64,000 nt of DNA from Chthonomonadaceae bacterium (GTDB lineage: Bacteria > Armatimonadota > Chthonomonadetes > Chthonomonadales > Chthonomonadaceae). A program made the position numbers and the translations under genes. Of this stretch, positions 36,246 to 44,053 are shown piece after piece. The first letter of the stretch is position 1, and the number at the start of each line of letters is the position of its first letter. The notes under the pieces are model-generated. The model did no database searches and had not been told where the DNA came from. It worked only from the letters and a program-made list of their open reading frames with translations. The stretch covers positions 1 through 64,000 of the forward strand of contig DAIDHN010000003.1 in the NCBI GenBank assembly GCA_027459665.1. The letters are read 5' to 3'.

Positions 36246-36412
36246 AACTTTACTCCCTGATTAAATTTGCCGCTCTTACCCTTATCCTTTCTGCAATGGC
36301 CTATGCAGGATGGAAACCTGTTTCGCACAGCGCGCAGACGAGTATTGCACACCATACGCGCCTTGCAGACGGGGTGGAAACACACGGCAAGAAACCGGCG
36401 AAACCAGCCTAG
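36242..36412 (+). CDS. Small secreted peptide coupled to the TPR gene
   Basis: 56 residues from GTG 36242, which overlaps the upstream TGA as GTGA. The first 22 residues form a typical signal peptide (MKLYSLIKFAALTLILSAMA then YA), leaving a mature peptide of about 34 residues that is rich in His, Lys and Ala and ends KKPAKPA. Coupling to the sigma-like/TPR gene suggests they work together. I do not recognise a family. Too short to be certain, but signal peptide plus overlap argue for a real gene. Confidence 0.6.
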   Translation: MKLYSLIKFAALTLILSAMAYAGWKPVSHSAQTSIAHHTRLADGVETHGKKPAKPA

Positions 36413-36476
36413 GGCGCATCTGGCATTTTCTGCCGCAATGCATGCGCTGTAAGCGGCTTATTTCTTCTCTTCTTTA

Positions 36477-36505
36477 GCAGACCAGAGATTGCTGCTCTGG
36501 TCTGC
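36477..36505. terminator. Hairpin between convergent genes, probable bidirectional terminator
   Basis: A perfect 11-bp stem GCAGACCAGAG / CTCTGGTCTGC with a seven-base loop lies between the small peptide gene and dppA. On the plus strand it is followed by a T-rich stretch (GGTTATTTTCT) rather than a clean T run, so efficiency is uncertain. Confidence 0.6.
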
Positions 36506-36524
36506 CTCTGGTTATTTTCTCCTG

Positions 36525-37337
36525 TTACTTCGGCCAGAACTGGTCCCATGCTTCCCAAAAGGTATCTGCCACCGAATGCACCAGCCGCGGGCCTTTTACC
36601 TCTACGCCTTTTTTACCATACACTTCATTGGCCCTGTCTGGGGTTGCCAGCTCTACTTCAAAGGTAACAGGCCCGGCGAATCTGAGCGGGGCAGGATAGT
36701 TTTTGCTGGTTAGTGCCGCATACGCCCTGCCTTCTATCAAGGCGCAGGCATCGCTGGAGGGCATATGACGCGCACTGTACCGGCCCAAACCTTCCTTGAC
36801 GGCTGCCCCTACGCACTCTTTACCAATCAGCGCCTGTACTTCCCGCACGGTAGCGGCATCACCCGATACAAACACGCACGGTACCGAAAAATCTCCTGCA
36901 ATGGCGGCAATAATTCCAGATTCGCCCACCAGTGTTCCGTTGATGCGAGCGTTGTACCATGCCTGGTTGGAGACGGTGTGGCACAGAATGCCGTCCGGCG
37001 TGCCGGCCATGGCATGCGCGCCAACAAACAGAATGGCGTCGCACCCCCTGCGCAACGGCTCGACATACCGCGCCCAGGGGTAACCCAGCACATATTCCGC
37101 CCCGCTCTCCAGCAATTCGGGAATCAGGCTCTTGAACTGCCACGCCCCGCCCGCGCCGTGGCCGTCCACCACTACGATTTCCTCTGCGCCAGCGCGTTTG
37201 CATCCTCGCACCGCTGCGTTGATCTCGCGCGTGTACAGCCTTCTGCCCTCTTCATACAGCGGCGCGCCGCCATTCACCTGTTCCCACACCGATATGCCAG
37301 CAACGCCTTCCATATCGCACCAGATCATTACACGCAT
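36525..37337 (-). CDS. dppA: D-aminopeptidase, M55 family
   Basis: A zinc peptidase cleaving N-terminal D-residues such as D-Ala from short peptides, 270 residues. The M55 zinc-site residues are visible: CDMEGVAG (Asp8, Glu10), VVDGHGAGG (His60), FVGAHAMAG (His104) and NGTLVGESGIIAA (the catalytic-site Glu). DppA forms a decameric barrel in the cytoplasm of B. subtilis, where it belongs to a dipeptide permease operon. Here it stands alone with no transporter genes, so cell-wall peptide recycling is a guess. Confidence 0.93.
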   Translation of the reverse strand: MRVMIWCDMEGVAGISVWEQVNGGAPLYEEGRRLYTREINAAVRGCKRAGAEEIVVVDGHGAGGAWQFKSLIPELLESGAEYVLGYPWARYVEPLRRGCDAILFVGAHAMAGTPDGILCHTVSNQAWYNARINGTLVGESGIIAAIAGDFSVPCVFVSGDAATVREVQALIGKECVGAAVKEGLGRYSARHMPSSDACALIEGRAYAALTSKNYPAPLRFAGPVTFEVELATPDRANEVYGKKGVEVKGPRLVHSVADTFWEAWDQFWPK

Positions 37338-37527
37338 CGCTTTTTCCTCGTTTCCTGTAGCATAAGTACAGTGTACCCACTGGTGCGTTTTCCAGGCACC
37401 ACTCCCCTGCAGGGGACTGGTGATAACATTGCAGATTTACATTTTATCCAAATTCTAGCATCATTATCTTCTTTGTAATAGACAAACTCAGCGGCTTCCA
37501 TAGAGCATAGAAACAATGGTGCTTTGA

Positions 37528-37692
37528 TTAGATATGCCTATGGTACCTATTTTTCTTAAGCTCATTCAATGAATCTACATTTCCCTGCTCTGCCGCCTTG
37601 AGGTACCAATTCACAGCCATTGCATCGTATGAAGCAATACCCGTTCCCATATGGCAGATCATTCCCATAAAGCACTGCGCACCGGCATCTCA
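37528..37692 (-). pseudogene. Sel1-repeat (TPR-like) gene relic
   Basis: On the minus strand 54 codons before TAA (37530-37528) read DAGAQCFMGMICHMGTGIAS then YDAMAVNWYLKAAEQGNVDS and LNELKK, which is one clear Sel1 repeat and the start of another. Directly upstream, in the same frame, is a TGA (37692-37690) preceded by more compatible residues (GLASE), so a longer Sel1 protein has lost its 5' part. No start codon with a ribosome-binding site is seen. The surrounding 37338-37527 holds nothing recognisable. Confidence 0.65.
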
Positions 37693-37760
37693 CTCACTGG
37701 CAAGCCCCCGCACATATTTAATAGAAATTATCTCCCTGCTCCATGAATTTAATCCGCCGC

Positions 37761-38087
37761 TCAATTGCCGCCACGCTTCCCTGTCCCGCTGCTCCAGCCA
37801 GGGCATGCGTATACAAGCCCGGTATCTGGGTGCTGCCGTAAATCTGCCAGGTCGCGGGCCATGCCTGCAGCCAGAATAACAGATGCAATGAGAAGCACAG
37901 GAAGCGTCATACAGCCCACAGAGGTGCGATTGTAGAGGCGGTTGTATGCAGCCCTGCGAGGGTTGGTGAGCCAGCCCAGGCCCCGTGGAGCTTTTAGACC
38001 CAGGTTATTACGCGCATACCGCTTCAGCGAGGTGCGTGCTGCAAGACGCTTTTTCAGGGAAGGTTTGCGAAAAACTGATCTGGACAT
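37761..38087 (-). CDS. Small basic protein with one membrane segment
   Basis: 108 residues, with AGGAGG five to six bases before the ATG at 38087. The first half is strongly basic (KPSLKKRLAARTSLKRYARN, then GLGWLTNPRRAAYNRLYNRT); this Arg/Tyr-rich block resembles a short conserved protein found in many bacteria and some phages, but I cannot name it with confidence. A hydrophobic segment TLPVLLIASVILAAGMA at about residues 61-77 could be a membrane helix or, in a longer form, an anchor. Neighbours give no clue. Confidence 0.65.
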   Translation of the reverse strand: MSRSVFRKPSLKKRLAARTSLKRYARNNLGLKAPRGLGWLTNPRRAAYNRLYNRTSVGCMTLPVLLIASVILAAGMARDLADLRQHPDTGLVYACPGWSSGTGKRGGN

Positions 38088-38274
38088 GAAAGCCTCCTAA
38101 TTACTACACGTTTTGAATAACAGGAAAGAACGCCTGCATGCCCGTTCAAACAAAGTGCATGCCAATACATTCAGTTTGTGCAATTAAAAGAGTCGGAAGC
38201 GCCAGTACCGGCGACCAGATGAAAGCAGTCCGTGCGTGTTAAAACCGGGCAGTAAATGATGCCCTCGGGCAGAA

Positions 38275-38347
38275 TGGAGCTGAGGGGATTCGAACCCCTG
38301 ACCTCTTCGATGCGAACGAAGCGCTCTCCCAACTGAGCCACAGCCCC
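38275..38347 (-). tRNA. tRNA-Ala (CGC)
   Basis: Folds fully: acceptor GGGGCTG/CAGCTCC with one G-U pair, D arm GCTC...GAGC, anticodon stem CTTCG/CGAAG with loop TTCGCAT (anticodon CGC), T arm AGGGG TTCGAAT CCCCT, discriminator A. The CCA end is not encoded. Confidence 0.95.
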
Positions 38348-38699
38348 ATGTTCAGGGTAGTATACTGCCGACCAGCGGTAGTTGTCAAGAGAAAATTTGG
38401 CAGGAATGCAGCTTCACGCCAGCGGTATTATTATAAATATGCCGGCTAAACCATATTCATATCTCTGCCCAGCAGCAGCATTCATAAACTGAGAGATACA
38501 TCAAAACTGCTGATTCCCCGCCACTTTTTCCTGCCCTGCCATCACTGAATCAGCATTCCAGTACCCAGACCGCTTTTATTCACTGGCATTCCATTCTTCA
38601 GAATCTGCCAGATAGCAATGCCTCTCCAATTGTTGCCTGACAAATGTGCATCATCAAACGGTGGGTAATTTGGTACGCTTTACAAAGCATCAAAACTTT
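38348..38699. other. Non-coding stretch, no gene recognised
   Basis: These 352 bases follow tRNA-Ala upstream and end at the amber-interrupted gene. Several short open stretches occur, the longest about 45 codons on the minus strand (residues include PPFDDAHLSGNNWRGIAIW), but none has a start site or known family. It may be decayed coding sequence. Confidence 0.4.
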
Positions 38700-39212
38700 T
38701 TATTCTCTAATAGTTCCAGCTGTATGCGTACCGTTTGCGTATACCCATGACGAACTCTGAACATCATAATAGTAGATATCTATGCTGTAGTGATAAGAGA
38801 AGCTTGTGATAGCCGCCCCATCTGAATCTTGTGGCAGACTTATTGTATCAGGAATATCTACAACATAATTCCAGCTTCCTGTTCCATCGCCAAGCACATC
38901 CGTCGTGATATATCCTGGAGAACCAGCATCTTCAGTCATTGGCCCGTTATATTCAGTACCATCTGAGTATTTAACCCAATCAATCACAATAGACAATTCT
39001 GCCATATATTTAGTACCAGCCTGCTAGTGGTAGCACTCAAAAGAAATTGGGGTGAATTCATCTAACCCAATCTTCGGTTTTTCATAAGATAGATTATAGG
39101 TTATTTGGATAAACGGTTGCTGAGCTTTCGCTGTGAGACAACTGCAGTTTAGACAACAGTACACAAACAGCATAAAAGAAATCCTAAACCATATTCTGGT
39201 ATTTTCAGTCAT
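38700..39212 (-). pseudogene. Secreted protein gene interrupted by an in-frame TAG
   Basis: From ATG 39212 the frame encodes a signal peptide (ISFMLFVYCCLNCSCLTAKA) and the start of a mature domain (QQPFIQITYNLSYEKPKIGL), then hits TAG at 39026-39024 after FECYH. The same frame is open for another 107 codons to TAA 38700 with sensible composition (MAELSIVIDWVKYSDGTEYN, later YHYSIDIYYYDVQSSSWVY). So this looks like one gene of 170 codons broken by one base change, or two separate short genes, the second starting at 39005 without a clear ribosome-binding site. Both parts are rich in Tyr, Ser and Asp, as in secreted beta proteins. No family recognised. Confidence 0.6.
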
Positions 39213-39414
39213 AATGGATACACCTTTTAGAATATCGCTTTGAGAGCCTCTCTGGGAGTATTGATGTCAGATTTGTTTTTGCTCAAAGTAAATGGTTTAA
39301 TTGAGTGATGTAGTAAATCATTTGATATGTAACACTATTTTCCTGAATAAAAAGTTGCAATAAACTCCAGCGCCGCCCATACAGGGTTGCAGGGTATAAT
39401 GTAATCACTCGCAG

Positions 39415-39502
39415 GGAGAGGTGGCCGAGTGGTTGAAGGCACCTGTCTTGAAAACAGGCTGTCCGCAAGGGCACGCAGGTTCGAATCCTGTCCTCTCCGC
39501 CA
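39415..39502 (+). tRNA. tRNA-Ser (TGA)
   Basis: Acceptor GGAGAGG/CCTCTCC, anticodon stem CCTGT/ACAGG with loop CTTGAAA (anticodon TGA), a long variable arm typical of serine tRNAs (CTGTCCGCAAGGGCACG), T arm CAGG TTCGAAT CCTG, discriminator G, and an encoded CCA (39500-39502). Confidence 0.97.
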
Positions 39503-39511
39503 GTTTCAACT

Positions 39512-40102
39512 ATGTCTTCTTCATCGCAAGAGAACCAGGGCATTGTAGAGAAGGTGCAGCAGCTGTACGCACAGGGAGAGCTGGAAGAAGCGCTCGCACT
39601 GGCAGATGCAGAGTTGCAGCAAAACCCCGATTCTCATGCCGCATTGTTTGCTCGCAGTCTTGCGCTCACCTTTCTGCAGCGATACACAGCAGCGCTCATC
39701 ACACTGCAAACCCTGCAGCAAACCGCCCCGGGTTACCCGCAGTCAGCATGGATGAGGGCCGGGCTTGTGCGCCTGCTCGAAGGAGAACTGCACCCCTCCC
39801 TGCCGGAAAACTACCGTGAGGCGCTGCAGCAGGAACCAGACAACCCCTGGATACGGCTAGAGTATGCAGACATTCTGAAAGCCGCGGGCAGTAGCGAACA
39901 GGCGCTGCAAGAATACCAGAAAGCCGCCCTGCTGCTTCCGCCGCCAGACCCTCTTGGCCTGGAAGCTCTCTTCAAGGCGGGCTGCACTGCCTTTGCACTT
40001 GGCAACACCGAAGCCGCAATAGAAGCGCTGAGGCAGCTTCTGGCACACAGCCCCGACTATCCTGATGCACAGGAAATGTACGCGATGCTCACTACCTGCT
40101 GA
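39512..40102 (+). CDS. TPR protein
   Basis: 196 residues, cytoplasmic, no signal peptide. At least three TPR units are visible: VQQLYAQGELEEALALADAE, then IRLEYADILKAAGSSEQALQ and LFKAGCTAFALGNTEAAIEA, each with the usual small/large residue pattern. TPR proteins act as docking surfaces; the partner is unknown. It starts ten bases after the tRNA-Ser CCA with no evident separate promoter, so it may be transcribed through the tRNA. It ends 21 bases from the convergent DUF58 gene. Confidence 0.75.
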   Translation: MSSSSQENQGIVEKVQQLYAQGELEEALALADAELQQNPDSHAALFARSLALTFLQRYTAALITLQTLQQTAPGYPQSAWMRAGLVRLLEGELHPSLPENYREALQQEPDNPWIRLEYADILKAAGSSEQALQEYQKAALLLPPPDPLGLEALFKAGCTAFALGNTEAAIEALRQLLAHSPDYPDAQEMYAMLTTC

Positions 40103-40123
40103 AACAGCCGCTTCGCTGCGCCT

Positions 40124-41437
40124 CTACAACAGCATCTGCTCCTTGATTTGCAGATACCGGTTCACCAGCGCCACCGACACTTTGTCCGCCGGGGCATCCA
40201 CCACGGCAACGCGCCGATCTGCCAGCGCTTCTACCGCCAGCTGCCGTTCGTGCAGCGCCTGCAGCGCCACCGCCCTGCGATAGGCATCATTCACATTCTC
40301 CACAGGGCATGCCGTTTCCCGCAGCACATTGGTGTCAAGCAGGGTCACTGCCACTGCCAGATGCCTCGGCCGCAGCAGCGCCAGTTCCTGAATGGTAGAC
40401 CGTGCAGAAACAGGGTCCCACAAATCGGTGAAGCATACCACCAGCGAACGCTTGCGGTAATGTGCCTGCAAAAACCCCAGGGCATTGCGATAGTCCGACT
40501 CGGTCAGGCTGGCCTGGATTGGGTAAAGCGTGTGCAGCAGCCGGTGAAGATGCGCTCTCCCTCTGTCGGGAGGCACGTACGCTTGCACCTGATCTGAAAA
40601 AACAAGCGCCCCTACCCTGTCTTCTGATTCCAGGGCAACCTGCGCCAGTAGCAGCGCCGCATTCAGCGAGTAGTCCAGCTTGCTTACGCCATCTATTTCA
40701 GCCAGCATGGTGCGCCCCACATCCATCAATAGCAGTATGGTTTGCGAGCGTTCCACCTCATACTGCCGCGAAATCAGTTTTCCGCGGCGTGCGGTAGCCT
40801 TCCAGTCCACCCTGCGCATTTCATCATCCGGCAGGTAATCGCGAAGGCTTTCAAACTCACGTCCAACCCCCTGCAGCCTGGCATGCCTGATTCCTGCCTG
40901 GTTCAGCCGGTTTCGCCGCGCCAGCAGGGTGAATTTTTCAGCCTCTTTTCGGGCAGGGTACACCCTCACTGCCGCCTGCGCCGAAATGCGCGCATCTCTA
41001 CCTGCCAGTTTCAGCGGCCCATATATCCGCAGATGCACGTCACCTACCGTAAAATCGCCCCTGGTTTCAGGGTGCAGGGTATAGTGCAGTGTCTGCCTGG
41101 TGCGAGGTTTGAGGCTAAGTTCAAAACTGTAGGGCAGGTCGGCATGCAGGGCCGGATCGGGGGTATCGCGAAGCTCAAGCAAAACGTTTTTCCTGGCCCT
41201 GCACGAAACTGCAAGGCTCACAGCATATTCGTGCGCCTGCAGCATCTGCTCCGGCAGAGTGCGCTCCACTTCCAGCAGTTCTGGCGGCACAACGGCCAAC
41301 CGGTCTGCTGCAAGCAGCGCCAGCAGCAGGGCATACCAGAGAACTGTAAGAGCAGAGAACCAGAGGGAGAACACGCTCAGAAGAGCGGGCGCCAGGCCAA
41401 ACCAGCAGAGATTCAGCCATCGGCGGGAAGGAATCAT
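40124..41437 (-). CDS. DUF58-domain (VWA-like) membrane protein
   Basis: 437 residues. Two hydrophobic segments at the N-terminus (WFGLAPALLSVFSLWFSALT and VLWYALLLALLAADRLAVV) anchor the protein. The DUF58 signature FESLRDYLPDDEMRRVDWKATARRGKL is split across about residues 193-220 and is followed by the VWA-like fold with LLLMDVGRTML. DUF58 proteins usually sit next to a MoxR ATPase and a transglutaminase; neither is adjacent here. The ATG overlaps the stop of the S4 gene (ATGA). Confidence 0.88.
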   Translation of the reverse strand: MIPSRRWLNLCWFGLAPALLSVFSLWFSALTVLWYALLLALLAADRLAVVPPELLEVERTLPEQMLQAHEYAVSLAVSCRARKNVLLELRDTPDPALHADLPYSFELSLKPRTRQTLHYTLHPETRGDFTVGDVHLRIYGPLKLAGRDARISAQAAVRVYPARKEAEKFTLLARRNRLNQAGIRHARLQGVGREFESLRDYLPDDEMRRVDWKATARRGKLISRQYEVERSQTILLLMDVGRTMLAEIDGVSKLDYSLNAALLLAQVALESEDRVGALVFSDQVQAYVPPDRGRAHLHRLLHTLYPIQASLTESDYRNALGFLQAHYRKRSLVVCFTDLWDPVSARSTIQELALLRPRHLAVAVTLLDTNVLRETACPVENVNDAYRRAVALQALHERQLAVEALADRRVAVVDAPADKVSVALVNRYLQIKEQMLL

Positions 41438-41670
41438 GGGCGGTTTCGAGGGACTACCGTGAGGCGTACTGCATTTCTGCCGGGCAGGGCAACGCAGTCT
41501 CCGTGATACAGTTTTCGGCCTCTGCGCTGTTCGGGTGCGCCGTTCACCTCAACAGGCGTCTGCTCAAGGTAAGAACGCGCCTCGCCGCCGGTTCCCAGCA
41601 CGCCCATCCATTTCAGCAGCTGCCCCAGAGTAATGCACTCGGTGTGTATATCAAGCGTTTCTTCTGCCAC
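41434..41670 (-). CDS. Small S4-domain RNA-binding protein
   Basis: 78 residues from a GTG at 41670 with GAGG six bases upstream; the longer open frame would run into tRNA-Gln and is rejected. ITLGQLLKWMGVLGTGGEAR followed by TPVEVNGAPEQRRGRKLYHG is the S4 fold of the YaaA/RlbA-type family, in which the short protein binds rRNA or stalled ribosomal complexes. Its stop overlaps the DUF58 start, so the two are coupled. Confidence 0.85.
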   Translation of the reverse strand: MAEETLDIHTECITLGQLLKWMGVLGTGGEARSYLEQTPVEVNGAPEQRRGRKLYHGDCVALPGRNAVRLTVVPRNRP

Positions 41671-41687
41671 AGGTTTCCTCGCAATAC

Positions 41688-41761
41688 TGGCTGGAGGACG
41701 TGGATTCGAACCACGATTCACGGCTCCAAAGGCCGGGGTCCTACCGTTGAACGATCCTCCA
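41688..41761 (-). tRNA. tRNA-Gln (TTG)
   Basis: Acceptor TGGAGGA/TCCTCCA, D arm GTTC...GGAC, anticodon loop CTTTGGA (anticodon TTG), T arm GTGG TTCGAAT CCAC, and an encoded CCA (41690-41688 in genome order). The outer pair of the anticodon stem (C-T) is mismatched. Confidence 0.9.
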
Positions 41762-41898
41762 GTATACGCATAAAAGTATACTGGCGCGCCGAAGGTTATG
41801 TCAAGCAGAGATCAAACCTTGTTGACAGAATAAGTGATTACCGGGGTTAAATGCAGGCTCAATTTACTCATAAAGATGCAAAACACATGCATAATACT

Positions 41899-41985
41899 AA
41901 AAAAGCCAACTCCCGGCCCCTCAAAAACACTACGCAAAGTAGGAGAATCTTCTACTATACGCATGGTTTCAAGGCTAGCCGGGAG
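41899..41985 (-). ncRNA. Structured 3' end with terminator-like U tract
   Basis: On the minus strand, 24 bases after the small lipoprotein stop, CTCCCGGC (41985-41978) can pair with GCCGGGAG (41917-41910), and GGCTTTTTTAG follows. The 60-base interior has its own hairpin (AGTAG...CTACT). The end looks like an intrinsic terminator, but the long, foldable loop is unusual, so this may be a stable 3' RNA or a small RNA processed from the pilin-lipoprotein transcript. Confidence 0.45.
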
Positions 41986-42009
41986 AGGTACTGTAGCTGT
42001 AAACAGTGA

Positions 42010-42186
42010 CTACGGTTTGGCAGGGGGAGTTGCCATGGCACCTCCCCCTCCTGCTGACTGAGGCTTCATCTTGAACTGAGCCACCGCCCCAGGAGCTGGT
42101 TTGCTTCCCAAATCAGGATGAGAACATCCCGCCATCATAGTCATACCAGCGACACAAAGCAGGAACCACATGGTATTGAGCTTCAC
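42010..42186 (-). CDS. Small lipoprotein
   Basis: 58 residues from GTG 42186 with AAAGGAG six bases upstream. A short lipoprotein signal peptide ends in the lipobox MMAGC (residues 11-15), so the mature protein of about 44 residues is attached by its cysteine. It is rich in Pro, Gly, Ala and Lys. It follows the pilin-like gene by 22 bases, so it may be an accessory to that protein. No family recognised. Confidence 0.72.
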   Translation of the reverse strand: MKLNTMWFLLCVAGMTMMAGCSHPDLGSKPAPGAVAQFKMKPQSAGGGGAMATPPAKP

Positions 42187-42208
42187 TAAATACTCCTTTT
42201 GCATATAG

Positions 42209-43036
42209 TTACGGCCACTGATCGTTATTGCCTATAGACCAGTACTGGCCCGAGGTATCCAAGGCCGAAGAATGCATGCCTTTTACGTGACCATCACAGA
42301 AAATGGTGTTGTTGATGGCAAGCGGATCGGGAGCCTGTGAGTACTGTGTTTTCTGATAGCTAGCGCTGTGTCGGCCAGCCAGGTCTGCATCTGCACCATT
42401 GAATTTCGGATAGGCAATACTGGCATATGGATCATCAAAGAAACTGAGACAGAGAGCAGCGCCGGGCATCTGTCCGTTGCAAAGCCAGTCATAGGTTTCT
42501 GTTGCAAGAATCGCATCTGCAGGTGCCACCACTGCCGACAAGGTAGTTGGAACATAGGTGGTCGGTACATTGTCTGGTTCCCACCAATTCACAATGTCAT
42601 CGCTCAAACCATACGAAGTGATGTTACCGTATCCGCCGCCACAGGCTGATTTCTGCTGCTGAATGGTAGGTGCTGTGGTGTCAGGGCAAATAAATACTCC
42701 CGATAAGTCTCCTACAAGCGACTGTCCGCCGTTTCCGCTTCCATTCGCTTTTTGAATATACGGCGATACTAGTTGCGGCCAGTAGAATGAGGGCGGATAG
42801 TACTGACCGTTGGCAGGATCATACCCACTGAAGTACGGACAGTACATTTCATCATAGTCCTGTACATACATCATAATTCCCAAACCGATCTGCCGGCAAT
42901 TGCTCAGGCACGAAATGGTTCGTGCTTTTTCACGAGCCTGTGCAAAAACAGGGAAGAGAATAGCTGCCAGAATTGCAATGATAGCTATGACTACTAAAAG
43001 TTCGATGAGTGTAAAAACCAATTGTCGTTTGTACAT
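42209..43036 (-). CDS. Type IV pilin-like protein (H-X9-DG type) with Val before the cleavage site
   Basis: 275 residues from ATG 43036 with GGAGGAG upstream. It has a basic N-terminus (MYKRQL), the [20 protein letters not shown] membrane helix and [11 protein letters not shown], followed by the DUF1559-type domain whose C-terminus holds the [12 protein letters not shown] motif. Such proteins are abundant in Armatimonadota and Planctomycetes and are thought to be minor pilins or pseudopilins. The residue before the prepilin cut is Val (codon GTT) rather than the normally required Gly, a one-base difference from GGT. It is followed by a small lipoprotein gene. Confidence 0.85.
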   Translation of the reverse strand: MYKRQLVFTLIELLVVIAIIAILAAILFPVFAQAREKARTISCLSNCRQIGLGIMMYVQDYDEMYCPYFSGYDPANGQYYPPSFYWPQLVSPYIQKANGSGNGGQSLVGDLSGVFICPDTTAPTIQQQKSACGGGYGNITSYGLSDDIVNWWEPDNVPTTYVPTTLSAVVAPADAILATETYDWLCNGQMPGAALCLSFFDDPYASIAYPKFNGADADLAGRHSASYQKTQYSQAPDPLAINNTIFCDGHVKGMHSSALDTSGQYWSIGNNDQWP

Positions 43037-43344
43037 GAAACTCCTCCGATTAGATGTAAGTGCAAGTTGCTGAAATAGCAACTTCTGCCGAAAGAGACAT
43101 CGATGTCAGGACAACACTTCCTGGTGGGCAACACAGGGAAAACCATTCTCTTGGTATCCGGGTGAAAACTCGGTACTATTTGTCAATACTGAGTTATAAG
43201 CATTATATTTTTTTAGTATACTATAATATTTGAAACTTGGCATAATTTTTTGAAAAGATGTTGCTTTTTTGGCAGTATCTATGCGGTAAGCCACTGCTGT
43301 TACAATACAGGTAAAAAACGTGTCTCCTTCATTGTCCTGTTTAT
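43037..43344 (-). other. Gap between CAAX-protease-like gene and pilin gene
   Basis: 308 bases with no gene. On the minus strand it contains a TTGACA (43186-43181) and an AT-rich TATTATAGTATACT stretch nearer 43215, but they are in the wrong order and spacing for one promoter. It probably holds the pilin promoter and a 5' leader. Confidence 0.35.
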
Positions 43345-44007
43345 CTACCAATACTTCCAGTTTCCGGTAGAGAGAATAAAAATACCCAGCGCCAGGTTGG
43401 TTGCCATATGCGCAGTAAGCGAAGAGAGCAGGCTGCCGGTTTTGCGCACAATGAGGCTGTATACAATCGCACACAGCAGTGCGGAGAGCCATTCGGGATG
43501 CGCCAGCGCAAACCCTGCCGCAGACACAAGCATGCCCATATTACTGAACTGCCCTGTCGGCAGGGCAGAGACGTCGCCGTCAGGGGCGCTGATGAATCTG
43601 GGCAGAAAAGAGCGCCACAACAGTTCTTCTGTTACCGGCACAAGCACTACCAGCCCGTAAAACCGCATGGCCAGAAAAAGCAAACGCAGGGCTGGCAGGG
43701 CAATTGCATGAAACGGATTGTATTCCGCACGGCTGCCGCCAAAATGAAAAGGAGTAACTCTGTCCAGCGGAATCCAGAAAGCGAATACCAGTATGCCTGC
43801 TGCAATGCCCCACGCTGCTGCGGGCAAAAGCGCGCTACGGTCGGTTTTATAATCCTTCAGCGTGCCCCTGCAAAAGTAAAGGGTAAGCGTAACCAGCGCC
43901 ATTTTCAGGGTATACAGATCGGGGTACCAGCGCTGCGAAAAATGCGGCTCCAGCATGGTCAGCAGCAGAAACACCACACCCGGTGCAAAATAATGCAATG
44001 CTCCCAA
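43345..44007 (-). CDS. CPBP-family (CAAX protease-like) membrane protease
   Basis: 220 residues with about seven hydrophobic segments. The CPBP/Abi motif EELLWRSFLPRF (two glutamates and Arg) is at about residues 127-138, followed by GFALAHPEW (His) and TAHMATNLALG as the remaining metal-site motifs. Wording of the first motif resembles the CAAX-protease-related proteins found near exosortases; no exosortase is in the window. The start is uncertain: TTG 44007 is used here, no ATG precedes it, and the frame is open up to the preceding gene's stop. Confidence 0.8.
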   Translation of the reverse strand: MGALHYFAPGVVFLLLTMLEPHFSQRWYPDLYTLKMALVTLTLYFCRGTLKDYKTDRSALLPAAAWGIAAGILVFAFWIPLDRVTPFHFGGSRAEYNPFHAIALPALRLLFLAMRFYGLVVLVPVTEELLWRSFLPRFISAPDGDVSALPTGQFSNMGMLVSAAGFALAHPEWLSALLCAIVYSLIVRKTGSLLSSLTAHMATNLALGIFILSTGNWKYW

Positions 44008-44053
44008 TTCTTTTTTTGCAGCGGTAGTATCTATCTCTGCCTCCCCTGCAGTT

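Noticed and set aside
39024-39026. Pyrrolysine at the in-frame TAG
   Set aside because: No pyl genes or methylamine methyltransferase context is present; a point mutation is simpler.
41671-41721. Longer N-terminus for the S4-domain protein
   Set aside because: The extension would be translated from the 3' part of tRNA-Gln; a GTG with a ribosome-binding site lies just after it.
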